Below are positions 17,950-26,903 of a DNA stretch of 64,000 bases, one piece after another. The DNA lies in NCBI RefSeq assembly GCF_036946125.1, contig NZ_JAQIJT010000001.1, positions 513,501 to 577,500 of the forward strand, read 5' to 3'. The notes below the pieces were generated by a model. It searched no databases. It saw only the letters and a program-made list of their open reading frames with translations, and had not been told where the DNA came from. A program made the position numbers and the translations under genes. The stretch comes from Sphingomonas adhaesiva (GTDB taxonomy: Bacteria; Pseudomonadota; Alphaproteobacteria; Sphingomonadales; Sphingomonadaceae). The number at the start of each line of letters is the position of its first letter. Position 1 is the first letter of the stretch.

Positions 17950-18618
17950 TCACTGAACAACGAAATTGGTAAAGTAGACGTTACTGATGCCCCCGAAGCC
18001 CTCTTTTTCGCGCAACGTGGCGTTGATCGAATCGACCAGGCGCTTCTGCAGGTGCTGCTTGCCCGCGCTGGTGAACACCTGATCCTCGGTCGTGTCGCCC
18101 AGCGTCATCAGGATCGCGGAGCGGATCGCGATGTCGTTGGTCTTCAGGTTGTTGATGACCTTCTCGTCATAGGGCGTCGACACCGCGATCCCGACCTGGA
18201 CGAAGTGGACCGAATCCTGAAGATTCGCGGTAAATTCCTTTTCCATGGCGTAATAGTTGGAGGCATATTCCTCGCCGCCGCGACCCGGCGGGGTCGGCGC
18301 GCCGGTGATCTCCTTGGCCTCGCCCTCGCCTTCGCCGCCGCCGCCATGGCCGCCGCCCTCACCCTCGCCCTCGCCGCCTTCGCCGGCGCGCTTCTGCTCG
18401 CTCTTGGGCACCAGGTGCGGCTTGTTGGGATCCTCCTCGTGCGCGGCCTCGGCGTGTCCGCCGCCGCCGACCAGGCCGGAGCCCGCGGCGTACAGGCCGG
18501 CGCCCACGCCGCCGCCCAGCAGGACGACGACGCCGACGACGCCGATCAGGATCATCTTCATCTTGCCCTTCTTCTTGGGCGCGGCGGCGGCATCGGCCGC
18601 GGCAGGTGCGTCACTCAT
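17950..18618 (-). CDS. fliL: Flagellar basal body-associated protein FliL, with Gly/Glu-rich linker
   Basis: A 222-residue single-pass membrane protein. A basic cytoplasmic tail and one membrane helix (about 20-45) are followed by an unusual linker of Gly, Glu and His (about residues 78-103, e.g. GEGGEGEGEGGGHGGGGEGE). The periplasmic SPFH-like FliL domain comes last, with EFTANLQDSVHFVQVGIAV and INNLKTNDIAIRSAILMTLG. FliL surrounds the stator units and increases torque. It lies between fliK and fliM in the operon. Confidence 0.9.
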   Translation of the reverse strand: MSDAPAAADAAAAPKKKGKMKMILIGVVGVVVLLGGGVGAGLYAAGSGLVGGGGHAEAAHEEDPNKPHLVPKSEQKRAGEGGEGEGEGGGHGGGGEGEGEAKEITGAPTPPGRGGEEYASNYYAMEKEFTANLQDSVHFVQVGIAVSTPYDEKVINNLKTNDIAIRSAILMTLGDTTEDQVFTSAGKQHLQKRLVDSINATLREKEGFGGISNVYFTNFVVQ

Positions 18619-18635
18619 CGTTACGGTCCTTCGGT

Positions 18636-21089
18636 TCAGGCGATACGCTGGTCAGCGTCATCGATCGCGGCGTCGGGACGACGCCGGGCCGATGGCGGTG
18701 CGGAGGGGAGCGGCGCGGCGTGGCGCTGCTGTTGTTGCTGTTGCTGCTGCGACGATGGCTGCTGGCGGTCGGCACCGGCACCCGCGGCTCCGGCGCCATG
18801 GCCCGAGGACGTCGGCTGCTGCTGCTGCTGCTGCTGGCTGCTGCCGTTCGACGTGCCGCCGTTCTGCGTGCTGCCCTGCGATCCCGCGGAGGGCGCGGCC
18901 GGTTGCAGCTTGATCCCGCGCGCCTCGGCCATGTCGGCCAGGCGCGGCTGCGCCTCGGCCAGGAGCGCCGCGGTCTGCGGCTTCTCGGCGGTCAGCTGTA
19001 CCTGCACGGTGTCGCCGTCGCGGTGGAGGCGGATGTCGATCGCGCCCAGCGCATCGGGGACGACGCGCACGCGCATGTCGTTGGCATCCGCCATGTCGCG
19101 CAGCTGCTCGATCCGCGCGATCATCGATTCGGGCCAGCGCGGCTGCGTCATGTCGAGCGGCGCCTGCGACACGGTCGCGGGCGACGTGGCCGGCGCGATC
19201 GACGGCGTGCCGGACGCCACGGTGAGCGCTTCGGTGCCGGCTGCGGTGACGGCGGCGGCGTCGAGGGTGGCGGGCGTCGCCGGCGCCGCGGTGCGATCGT
19301 CGGCGGTGAACGCGCGGTGGATCGCATCGGCGAAGGTGCGCGCGGCCGAAGCGATGAACGGCGCCGGGGCGGTCGCGGCGCGCTCGTTCGCGCGTGCCGG
19401 CGCGGCCGCCGCCGGTTCGGTGGCGCGGATGGTGGGGGCAGGCTGAGCGCCCGCCACCGGCGCGGCCTCGATCGCGACCGTCGGCTGCGGAACGGCAGCG
19501 GTCGCGATGACCTCGGCCGGACGCGTCGCCGCCGCCGGTGCGGCGATGACCGGCGCGGGAGCCGGCGCCGCCACGTTCGCAGCTGGGACGGCGGCGGTGA
19601 CGGGTGCGGCGGTAGCCGCCGGCGCCGCCGCGATGGGGGCGGCCTCGGCGACCTGCGGCGCGGTGCGCGCGATCACGTCGACGATGACCGGAGCATCGCT
19701 CGCCGTCAGCGTCACCGGCGTCGCGGCGAAGCGGCTCGGCGGGACGGCGGATGCACCCGGCAGGGGGGGCGGTGTGACCGACGCGACGGCGGATGTCGCC
19801 GTGCCGGTCGCCGGTCGCGACACCTCCGCGATCGTGCGGCGCTGCGGACCGGCCGCGCGCGTCTGCCGACCGGATGCAGCGTCGGCGACGAGGGACACGA
19901 CCGGCGCCGCGGTGGCGGCGTTGCCCGGCGGTGTCGCGACGACGGGTTGGGTTACGGACGCGACCTGGACGGCCGGCACGGTCGCGGCATCGCGCGCGGC
20001 CTTCGTCGCCGGGGAAGCGGTTGTGACCGGGGCGGCCGCGGGGCTTGCCGTCGTCGTGGCCGTGCGGGACGCGCTTTCCACGGGAACGGCAGCCGGTGCG
20101 GGCAGGGGACCGGCGGCAGGTGCGACGGGCGTCGGCGTCGCGACCGGGACCACGGGCGCGCTCCGCGCCGGCGCGTCGTCCGGCCTCTGCCGGATGACCG
20201 GCGCGGCGATCCCGGGCGTCGCGACAGCGCTCGACGCACGCACCGCGCGCAGCGCGGGCGATGGGGACGAGGGCGAGGATGCGGGCGGGGGCGACGCGAC
20301 CGCAGCGGTCGCCGCCGGCACCGCGGGCAGCGGCACGGCGGACGGAGACGCGACGGGGACGGGCTGATCGGCGGTCGCGACCGCCGCCTCCGCCACCGCC
20401 ACCGCGGCATCGTCGGTCTTCTCGTCGCGATCCTCGGGAGTCGCGGTCGCGTCTGCGGCCTTCTCGGGCGGCGTGGCGACGGGCATGGGAACCGCGACCG
20501 CGCGCGGCGTCGCGACCTCGCCCGACGGCGGCGGCACGATGTCCACCGCGGCGGGGTTTGGCCGCGGCAGGACGGGACCGCGGGGCGAGGCGACGATGCG
20601 CAGCACCGGCTTCGTCGCGACCGGCCCGGTGAGCGTGGGCGCGGGCGTACCCGGTACGGGCGCGGGCGTGTCTACCGCCTCCTCCGGCGCGAGCCGCGCG
20701 AGCGGCGCGGCGGGCGCGGGCGGGATGGCGATGCCGGTGGCGTCGTGGAGCCAGGCAAGCGCCGCCTCCGCCTCGGACGGCACCGGGGCCGGCGGCACCT
20801 CGGTCGCCGGCAAGGTGGTGCCGCCGGCGGCAACCGATTGCCGTGCGGTGGCGGGCCGTACCTGTGCCACGATGCCGTCGGGCAGTGCGATGCCGGGCAC
20901 CTCGCCGGGCAGCGGCGCGACCCCGACCGGCGTCGCGACAGCGGCGACGTCGCCGGTCATCAGGTCGAGGAAGGGCGCGGGATCGCCCGCGGGCGTCGCG
21001 CCCGGCGCCAGCGGGGAGGCGGGGGTCGGGGCCAGCGTCAGCACCGCGCCGGGGGCGGTGGAGAGCATCAGGCTTGCGATCGTGGTCAA
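18636..21089 (-). CDS. fliK: Flagellar hook-length control protein FliK
   Basis: An 817-residue protein, large for FliK. About 620 residues are Ala/Pro/Val-rich and low in complexity, as expected for the secreted ruler part. The conserved C-terminal domain is near residues 650-730: MRVRVVPDALGAIDIRLH, then VQVQLTAEKPQTAALL. The tail carries two polyglutamine runs (seven Q at 18816-18836, eight Q at 18726-18749). The start is a TTG (21089) with GAGGA upstream; an ATG seven codons later is the alternative. A sigma-54 type promoter lies 40-55 bases upstream. It is probably the first gene of the fliK-fliL-fliMNOPQR-flhB operon. Confidence 0.88.
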   Translation of the reverse strand: MTTIASLMLSTAPGAVLTLAPTPASPLAPGATPAGDPAPFLDLMTGDVAAVATPVGVAPLPGEVPGIALPDGIVAQVRPATARQSVAAGGTTLPATEVPPAPVPSEAEAALAWLHDATGIAIPPAPAAPLARLAPEEAVDTPAPVPGTPAPTLTGPVATKPVLRIVASPRGPVLPRPNPAAVDIVPPPSGEVATPRAVAVPMPVATPPEKAADATATPEDRDEKTDDAAVAVAEAAVATADQPVPVASPSAVPLPAVPAATAAVASPPPASSPSSPSPALRAVRASSAVATPGIAAPVIRQRPDDAPARSAPVVPVATPTPVAPAAGPLPAPAAVPVESASRTATTTASPAAAPVTTASPATKAARDAATVPAVQVASVTQPVVATPPGNAATAAPVVSLVADAASGRQTRAAGPQRRTIAEVSRPATGTATSAVASVTPPPLPGASAVPPSRFAATPVTLTASDAPVIVDVIARTAPQVAEAAPIAAAPAATAAPVTAAVPAANVAAPAPAPVIAAPAAATRPAEVIATAAVPQPTVAIEAAPVAGAQPAPTIRATEPAAAAPARANERAATAPAPFIASAARTFADAIHRAFTADDRTAAPATPATLDAAAVTAAGTEALTVASGTPSIAPATSPATVSQAPLDMTQPRWPESMIARIEQLRDMADANDMRVRVVPDALGAIDIRLHRDGDTVQVQLTAEKPQTAALLAEAQPRLADMAEARGIKLQPAAPSAGSQGSTQNGGTSNGSSQQQQQQQPTSSGHGAGAAGAGADRQQPSSQQQQQQQQRHAAPLPSAPPSARRRPDAAIDDADQRIA
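18726..18836 (-). repeat. Two polyglutamine (CAG/CAA) tracts in fliK
   Basis: On the minus strand seven uninterrupted CAG codons (18836-18816) and a mixed run of eight CAG/CAA codons (18749-18726) code for polyglutamine in the C-terminal tail of FliK. The uninterrupted CAG run could slip during replication and change length in steps of one codon. Confidence 0.9.
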
Positions 21090-21128
21090 GGCCGACTCTT
21101 CCTCGTGGGTTGAACTCGAGGAGCGTTC

Positions 21129-21144
21129 CGCAAGAAGCGTGCCG
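21129..21144 (-). promoter_or_regulatory. Sigma-54 type promoter upstream of fliK
   Basis: On the minus strand CGGCACGCTTCTTGCG has GG and GC with the exact 10-base gap of sigma-54 promoters (consensus TGGCACGNNNNTTGCW). The predicted transcript start near 21118 gives a leader of about 29 bases to the fliK TTG. Confidence 0.65.
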
Positions 21145-21154
21145 TTTCGCCCGG

Positions 21155-21565
21155 TTACCGTCGGCGGGTGGGGGCGGGCGCGTCCTCCAGCGCCTTCATC
21201 TCGGCGCGGATCACCTCTGCGCGGTGGCGGTCGATCAGCTTCTCGACCGCATTCTGGTCGCGGCGCGCGGTACGCGTGGCCTCGCTGCGGCGGTCGGCGA
21301 CCATTTCCGCATGGCGGACGCGCTCGATCGCGGCGTCGGCGGAGCGGTGCAGCCGCTCGCGGAAATGCGCGGCGGCGGCGAGGTGCGCGGCGCCGGGAAC
21401 CAGGCTGGGTTGCGGGGCGACGGCATCGGCCAGGCTCGCGATGCGCTGCGCCAGCAGCTGCTCGCTGGTGACCTGCGCCTGCGCGCGCGCCTCGTCGGCC
21501 CGGGCGAGGCCCAGCTGGAGAGTGCGGACCCGGTGAAGCCGCGCCAGCCGCTTGCCGTCAGGCAT
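21155..21565 (-). CDS. fliJ: Flagellar export chaperone-like protein FliJ
   Basis: A 136-residue, highly charged helical protein (rich in Arg, Ala and Glu) between fliI and fliK, the standard place for fliJ. It begins RLARLHRVRTLQLGLARADEARAQAQ, matching the basic helical start of the family, and would form an antiparallel coiled coil. FliJ docks into the FliI hexamer and activates the export gate. Sequence identity within this family is low, so the call leans on position, length and composition. Confidence 0.8.
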   Translation of the reverse strand: MPDGKRLARLHRVRTLQLGLARADEARAQAQVTSEQLLAQRIASLADAVAPQPSLVPGAAHLAAAAHFRERLHRSADAAIERVRHAEMVADRRSEATRTARRDQNAVEKLIDRHRAEVIRAEMKALEDAPAPTRRR

Positions 21566-21591
21566 GACGCTGGTCTCTTGCCGCCGTCATG

Positions 21592-22923
21592 TCAGGCATC
21601 GCCGAAGACGCCGGTCAGCTCCATCGCGGCGTCATCCAGCGTCACGACCTGCGACGTGTCCTGCCGCACGAATTCCATGATCGCGGGGTGATAGGCGATT
21701 GCGGCGTCGATCGCGGGATCGCTGCCGCTGCGATAGGCGCCCATCAGCACCAGATCGCGATTTTCCTCGTACGTGGCGAGGTGGCGGCGCAGCGCGCGTG
21801 CGGCCTGCTGGTGATCGTGGCCGACGATGTCGTTCATCACGCGGCTGACCGATTTCGAGATGTCGATCGCCGGATAGACCGCGCGCTCCGCCATCGCGCG
21901 GCTGAGCACGATATGGCCGTCGAGGATCGATCGCGCGGAATCGACGACCGGATCGTTGCCGTCGTCGCCGTCCGCCAGCACGGTATAGATCGCGGTGATC
22001 GCGCCGCCGGTGTGGACGTCGGACCCGGCGCGCTCGATCAGATTGGGCAGCATCGCGATCGCCGAGGGCGGATAGCCGCGCGCCGAGGCCGGCTCACCCA
22101 GCGCCAGCCCGATCTCGCGACCGGCATGCGCGACGCGGGTCAGCGAATCGATGATGAGGAGGACGTTCCTGCCCTCCGCGCGGAAATTCTCGGCGATGGC
22201 GGTCGCGCGCAGCGCGCCGCGGATGCGCAGCACCGGCGAGTGATTGGCGGGCACCGCGACCACGACGGAGCGCGCGCGCGCCTCGCCCGCGACCTTGGTC
22301 TCCAGGAAGTCCGCTACCTCGCGGCTGCGCTCGCCGATCAGGCCGATGACGACGACGTCGGCCTGCGCCGCGCGCACCATCATTCCCAGCAGCACCGACT
22401 TGCCGACGCCCGATCCGGCCATGATGCCGACGCGCTGCCCCTGACCGACCGTCAGCAGGCCGTTGATCGCGCGAACCCCGACATCCATCGGCGCCAGCAC
22501 GCGGCCGCGGTCGAGCGGCGACTGGATCCGGCCGGCGAGCGGCCAGCGCCCGGCACCGCGAATCGGGCCGAGCCCGTCGATCGGATGCCCCGCGCCGTCG
22601 ACCACGCGGCCCAGCAGCGCGGCGCCCACCTCCGCCTCGCCCGGCGCGCCCAGCGGGCGGACGGGGGCGTTGGGCAGCAGCGCGGCGGGACCGCCCAGGT
22701 TCATCATCAGCGTGCGGCCGTTGCGAAAGCCGATGACCTCCGCCTCGACCTGATGCCCGCCCTCCGCGCCGATGCGGCACACCGTCCCGACCGGCAGCGA
22801 CAGCCCGACGGCCTCCATCAGCAGTCCGTCATAGGAGGCGAGCCGCCCCGACACGCGCGCGCGCGGGCGCACGTCGGTGGTGGACAGCACGTCCAGCACG
22901 TCGCCGGCGAACCCCGTCAGCAT
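21592..22923 (-). CDS. fliI: Flagellum-specific ATPase FliI
   Basis: A 443-residue export ATPase related to the F1 beta subunit. The Walker A loop AGSGVGKS is at 169-176, followed by VIGLIGERSREV, the Walker B strand VLLIIDSLTR, and YPPSAIAMLPNLIERAG. It energises cargo loading with FliH and FliJ. The ATG at 22923 is chosen because the conserved domain starts right after it and it overlaps the fliH stop by 7 bases; the 16-residue extension in the longer frame is not conserved. Confidence 0.96.
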   Translation of the reverse strand: MLTGFAGDVLDVLSTTDVRPRARVSGRLASYDGLLMEAVGLSLPVGTVCRIGAEGGHQVEAEVIGFRNGRTLMMNLGGPAALLPNAPVRPLGAPGEAEVGAALLGRVVDGAGHPIDGLGPIRGAGRWPLAGRIQSPLDRGRVLAPMDVGVRAINGLLTVGQGQRVGIMAGSGVGKSVLLGMMVRAAQADVVVIGLIGERSREVADFLETKVAGEARARSVVVAVPANHSPVLRIRGALRATAIAENFRAEGRNVLLIIDSLTRVAHAGREIGLALGEPASARGYPPSAIAMLPNLIERAGSDVHTGGAITAIYTVLADGDDGNDPVVDSARSILDGHIVLSRAMAERAVYPAIDISKSVSRVMNDIVGHDHQQAARALRRHLATYEENRDLVLMGAYRSGSDPAIDAAIAYHPAIMEFVRQDTSQVVTLDDAAMELTGVFGDA

Positions 22924-23723
22924 GCCGGAAGGGCCACCCGGTCGATCGCGCTCGTCAGCTGCTCCAGCCACATGTCCGGCCCGTCCTCGACGATGGTCGA
23001 GGCGGCCTCCAGCACGAAGCTGCCGCGCGCGACGGCGGCGTCGCCCACCGCGAAGATCGTGTCGGGCAGCTTGCCCTCCAGCAGCGCCACGTCGTCGGGG
23101 TGGACGCGCAGCATCGCCGACTCGCTCGCATCGGCGAGCATCTCGGTCGCGGCGGCGATTCGCCGGCCGAGCAGCTCGGCGGAGACGCCCGTATCGCCCA
23201 CCACCTGGCGGACCAGCGCCAGTACGGTGCGGCGCAGCTTCTCGGCCAGCGCGGCGCGGTCGATCGCGCCGCCCGCCTTCAGCTCCATCACCAGCGTGTC
23301 GAGCATCGCACGGTCGCGCTCCGCATCGGCGCGCGCGGCAAGCGTCGCGGCGGCGATGCCGTCCTCGTACCCCTCGGCCCGCGCCACCTCCAGCCGGTCG
23401 ATGAAGGCGGTGTCGTCGGCCTGCGCGCCGAGCGGATCCCAGCCCTCGGTGGGGTTGGCGTCGCGGTCGGCCGGCGCGAAGTGGCGCGGCATGCCGGCAT
23501 CGGTGTCGGCGGCGGACGGCTGCGCGGCGCCTCCGCGCCGCGCGCCGACGACGGTCGCGGTGTCGTCGCCGAACGCTTCCTCGATCCGCTGGATGAGTTC
23601 GGCCGGGCTGAACCCGGCGATCGACTGCTCGCGACGCTCGCGCACGCGCGTGCTGGCGGCGGCGTCCGAGCGCGACGGCAGGCCGATGACGAAGCCGGGA
23701 TGGGGGGAAAACGCCTCAGACAT
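22917..23723 (-). CDS. fliH: Flagellar export ATPase regulator FliH
   Basis: A 268-residue cytosolic protein between fliG and fliI. The N-terminal half is charged and low in complexity. The C-terminal half shows the FliH/YscL pattern, LVRQVVGDTGVSAELLGRRIAAA, then AMLRVHPDDVALLEG, then GSFVLEAASTIVEDG (the ..v..gd..l..Gg..ie...g.iDa signature, somewhat degenerate). FliH dimers hold FliI inactive and tether it to FliN. It overlaps fliG by 8 bases at its start and fliI by 7 at its end. Confidence 0.88.
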   Translation of the reverse strand: MSEAFSPHPGFVIGLPSRSDAAASTRVRERREQSIAGFSPAELIQRIEEAFGDDTATVVGARRGGAAQPSAADTDAGMPRHFAPADRDANPTEGWDPLGAQADDTAFIDRLEVARAEGYEDGIAAATLAARADAERDRAMLDTLVMELKAGGAIDRAALAEKLRRTVLALVRQVVGDTGVSAELLGRRIAAATEMLADASESAMLRVHPDDVALLEGKLPDTIFAVGDAAVARGSFVLEAASTIVEDGPDMWLEQLTSAIDRVALPAC

Positions 23724-24747
23724 AATCGTCGTCGCCGGCCCCCATCTGGATCGTGCCGTCCTTGGCCAGGTTGCGCGCGATCTGGATCATCACCTTCTGC
23801 GCGTCGAGCACCTCGCTCAGCTTCATCGGGCCGCGGGCCTCCATATCGTCGCGGATGCCGTCGGCGGCGCGCGCCGACATGCAGCCCAGGATGCGGTTGC
23901 GCGCAGCCTCGTCCACGCCCTTCAGCGCGCGGGTCAGCGTGTCGCCGTCGACGTTGCGGATCAGCGTGCCCAGGTTCTTGTCGTCCATCTCCAGCAGGTT
24001 GTCGAAGACGAACATCGCCTCCTCGATCTGCCGCGCGATGTCGCGGTCCATCTTGAACAGCTTCGGCATGACGCGCTGCTCGACCGACTTGCGCGCGCCC
24101 TGCAGCAGCTTCGCCGCCTCGCGCGCGCCGCCCAGCTGGACGCTGGCGGACGAGCCGCCCGATCCGCCGCCGCCCTGGCCGGTGCGGCTGGCGATCAGCA
24201 TGCGCAGCGTCTCCACCGCCTCGGGCGTGATCGGGCCGAGCTTGGCGATGCGGTGCAGGATGTCCGGCTGCGTCGCCTCGGGCAATTGCTCCAGTACCTT
24301 GCTGCCGACCTCGGGGTCGAGGTTCGCGATCAGCACCGCGGCGATCTGCGGGTGCTCCTTGTCCAGGATGCCGGCGATCTCGCTCGCGTCCAGCCAGTCG
24401 AGCATGTCGATCTCGCACACCGCCTCGGTCGGGGTGATGCGCGCCAGTACGCTCTCCGCCTTCTCGCGGCCGAGTGCACGGGTCATGACCGATTCGACCT
24501 TGCGGCCCGGATCGAAGGTGATGCCGGTGCGATCGCGCGCGCGCCCGACGAAATCGTCGAGCACCGCCTCCACCTCTTCCTCGCTGACATCGGCGACGGA
24601 GAACATCGCCGACCCCAGATTGCGGACCTCTTCGGGGTCCAGCTTCTGGAGGATCGCGGCGGCCTCGTCGTCGCCGACGAGCATCATCAGCACCGCGGCA
24701 CGCTCGGTGCCGGTGAAGGTGCGCGGGGGGGTGCCGGCGATCGTCAC
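23716..24747 (-). CDS. fliG: Flagellar motor switch protein FliG
   Basis: A 343-residue C-ring protein that links the MS-ring to FliM and interacts with the stator. The N-terminal domain (GTERAAVLMMLVGDDEAAAIL), the EHPQIAAVLIANLDP motif in the middle domain and the C-terminal torque helix region (MDDKNLGTLIRNVDGDTLTRALKG) with charged residues are all present. A Gly/Ser-rich linker (GQGGGGSGGSS) lies between middle and C-terminal domains. It overlaps fliF by four bases. Confidence 0.96.
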   Translation of the reverse strand: MTIAGTPPRTFTGTERAAVLMMLVGDDEAAAILQKLDPEEVRNLGSAMFSVADVSEEEVEAVLDDFVGRARDRTGITFDPGRKVESVMTRALGREKAESVLARITPTEAVCEIDMLDWLDASEIAGILDKEHPQIAAVLIANLDPEVGSKVLEQLPEATQPDILHRIAKLGPITPEAVETLRMLIASRTGQGGGGSGGSSASVQLGGAREAAKLLQGARKSVEQRVMPKLFKMDRDIARQIEEAMFVFDNLLEMDDKNLGTLIRNVDGDTLTRALKGVDEAARNRILGCMSARAADGIRDDMEARGPMKLSEVLDAQKVMIQIARNLAKDGTIQMGAGDDDYV

Positions 24748-26537
24748 GGCTTGACGTCCACCGCGATCATGTCACGCACGGCGAGCGCCGCGCGGGCGGG
24801 ATTGTCGCGCGTGAAGTCGCGCACCGCCAGGATCCGCTCCTCGTAACCGCGCGTGGCGTCCAGGTCGTCGAGCGCGACCGGCCCGGCGATGGTGATGCCC
24901 TCGTCGTCCTCCAGCTTCGCGGGCCGGGCGGCGTCGCCCTCTGCCTGCGGCGGCGCGGCGAGCGCCGATGCGCCCTCGCCGCCGGCCGCCGGTGCGCCTG
25001 CCGCGACGCCCGTCGCCGCCGCGGACGCCGGGGTGGCATCCTCGCGCTTCTTCATCAGCGCCTTGGCGATCGGGCGCACGCCCAGCAGCAGCACGAGCAG
25101 CGCGATCAGCACCGCGGTCGCGTTGCGCGCGATCATCGGGACCAGCGCATTGTCGTACCATTTCGGCGCGGCGTCGGGATCGGCGGTGGTGTCGGCGAAC
25201 TTGCGGCTGATGACGGTGACCACGTCGTTGCGCGACTGGTCGAACCCGACCGTCCCCTTCACCAGGTCGCTGATCTGGCCGATCTCCATCGCGGTGCGGC
25301 GGCCCTTGTCGGGATCGCGCAGCAGCACCGCGACCGACAGCCGCTTGATCGATCCCGGCGCGGCGCGCGTGACGGAGACTTCCTTGTTGAGGTCATAGGC
25401 GCGCTGGAACGCGTCCGACTGCTTGGCCGGATCGGGCGCGGGGCCGCCGGCGGTCGGCTGGCCCTGCGGCGTGCCGGGCGCGCCGGTGGCGGGCTGCGGC
25501 GTCGACAGTTGCGAGGCGGGCGGCGGCGTGTTGCTCAGTGCGCCGGGGATGCCGGCCGGCGGCGTGGCGGTCGCCATGTTGCCGGTCCAGTTGCCGGTTT
25601 CGGCGCGCAGACGACCGTCCTTGTCATAGCTTTCGCGCGTCGCGCTGGTCTCGTCCAGATTGACGTCGGCCTGCACCTCGGCGGTGAAATTGCCGGCGCC
25701 GAGCAGCGGGGTGAGCAGCTGGGTCAGCTGCTGGCGGTACTTCTCCTCGACGCGGCGCTGGAATTCGATGCGCCTGTCGTTGGCGCCATCCGCGCCGTCC
25801 CCGCTTTTGGTCAGCAGGCCGCCCATCTGATCGACGATGGTGACCGCATCGGGCTTCATCCCCGGCACCGACGAGGCGACGAGGTTGACGATCGACTGCA
25901 CCTGCGCATCGCTGAGCGAGCGGCCGCCCTGCAGCTTCAGCACGACCGACGCGGACGGCGCGGCATTGTCGCGCACGAAGACGCTGGCCTCGGGCATGGC
26001 GAGGTGGACGCGCGCCTCCGTCACCGCGTCGATCTCCTGGATCGAGCGGGCGAGCTCGGTCTCGCGCGCCTGGCGCAGGCGCTCGCCCTCCACCGCGCGG
26101 CTGACGCCCATCGGCAGCTGATCGAGGATGGCGTAGCCGCCGGGCGCCGCCTTCGGCAGGCCCTGTCCGGCCAGCAGCAACCGTGCCTTGGAATAATCCT
26201 CCTCGGCGACGGTCAGCGAGCCGGTCGAATCGTCGATATGGCTGGGGATGCTGGCGGCGGTCAGCGCGCTGGTGACGGCGGCCTTGTCCGTATCGGGCAG
26301 GCCGGAGAACAGCGTCTTCTGCGGCGGGGTGGCGAGCGCCGACCACGCGAGCGCGGCGCCGCCGATCAGGCTGACCATCAGCGCCATCGGGCCGGCGCGG
26401 CGCACCGCGGGCTGTGCCATCACGCCCTGGATCTGGCGCAGCGGATTGGCGAACCGCTCCGGCACCAGCGTGACGGGGATCGGCTGCTGACCGGCGAGGG
26501 CGGGGGTCTGCGGACTGGGGGTAAGAGCGTTGCTCAT
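24744..26537 (-). CDS. fliF: Flagellar MS-ring protein FliF
   Basis: A 597-residue membrane protein that forms the MS-ring. One membrane helix lies near residues 47-67 and a second near 470-492, with the large periplasmic region between them holding ring-building motifs such as LFSGLPDTDKAAV and AMPEASVFVRDNAAPSASVVL. A Pro/Gly-rich insertion occupies about residues 320-375. The cytoplasmic C-terminus that binds FliG ends ERILAVRDFTRDNPARAALAVRDMI. It lies 3 bases after fliE. Confidence 0.96.
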   Translation of the reverse strand: MSNALTPSPQTPALAGQQPIPVTLVPERFANPLRQIQGVMAQPAVRRAGPMALMVSLIGGAALAWSALATPPQKTLFSGLPDTDKAAVTSALTAASIPSHIDDSTGSLTVAEEDYSKARLLLAGQGLPKAAPGGYAILDQLPMGVSRAVEGERLRQARETELARSIQEIDAVTEARVHLAMPEASVFVRDNAAPSASVVLKLQGGRSLSDAQVQSIVNLVASSVPGMKPDAVTIVDQMGGLLTKSGDGADGANDRRIEFQRRVEEKYRQQLTQLLTPLLGAGNFTAEVQADVNLDETSATRESYDKDGRLRAETGNWTGNMATATPPAGIPGALSNTPPPASQLSTPQPATGAPGTPQGQPTAGGPAPDPAKQSDAFQRAYDLNKEVSVTRAAPGSIKRLSVAVLLRDPDKGRRTAMEIGQISDLVKGTVGFDQSRNDVVTVISRKFADTTADPDAAPKWYDNALVPMIARNATAVLIALLVLLLGVRPIAKALMKKREDATPASAAATGVAAGAPAAGGEGASALAAPPQAEGDAARPAKLEDDEGITIAGPVALDDLDATRGYEERILAVRDFTRDNPARAALAVRDMIAVDVKP

Positions 26538-26540
26538 GGA

Positions 26541-26903
26541 TTACACCGGCATGCTCATGATGTCCTTGTAGGCGGACAGGATCTTGTTGCGGACCTGCAG
26601 CGTCGCCTCGAAGCCGACGGAGGCCTCCTGGCGGGCGAGCATCACCTTGGCGATGTCGACGTTCTCGCCGCGTTCATAGGCTTCCGACAGCGCGGACGCC
26701 TTCTGCTGGCCGTCGTTCACCTTGGCGATCGCCGACTGCATCGTGTCGGCGAAGCTGGTGGCGTTCGCACCGCCCGACACCGGCGCGGGCGCGGTGGCGC
26801 CGGACGTGGCGCTGGCGCGGCTCAGTGCGGCGTTGCGCTCCAGGATCTGCGCGCGCAGCGCCATCACCCGGTCGACGCCGCCGACCCCTCCGACCCCGCT
26901 CAT
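26541..26903 (-). CDS. fliE: Flagellar hook-basal body protein FliE
   Basis: A 120-residue protein joining the MS-ring to the proximal rod. The C-terminal half is diagnostic: [27 protein letters not shown] matches the ...vs...a..vRnk.l.AY.eIm.M.v signature of the family. The N-terminal half is variable. The start overlaps the stop of the upstream regulator gene by four bases, so fliE is co-transcribed with it. Confidence 0.95.
   Translation of the reverse strand: MSGVGGVGGVDRVMALRAQILERNAALSRASATSGATAPAPVSGGANATSFADTMQSAIAKVNDGQQKASALSEAYERGENVDIAKVMLARQEASVGFEATLQVRNKILSAYKDIMSMPV

Noticed and set aside
18606..21113. An 835-codon plus-strand open frame opposite fliK
   Set aside because: The translation is almost pure Arg/Gly/Asp, the mirror of the Ala/Pro/Val-rich FliK; no ribosome site and no domain.
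21589..24846. A 1085-codon plus-strand open frame opposite fliI-fliH-fliG
   Set aside because: It is exactly antisense to well-identified flagellar genes; long antisense frames are expected at this GC content, and its translation is low-complexity Arg/Ala/Gly without a known domain.
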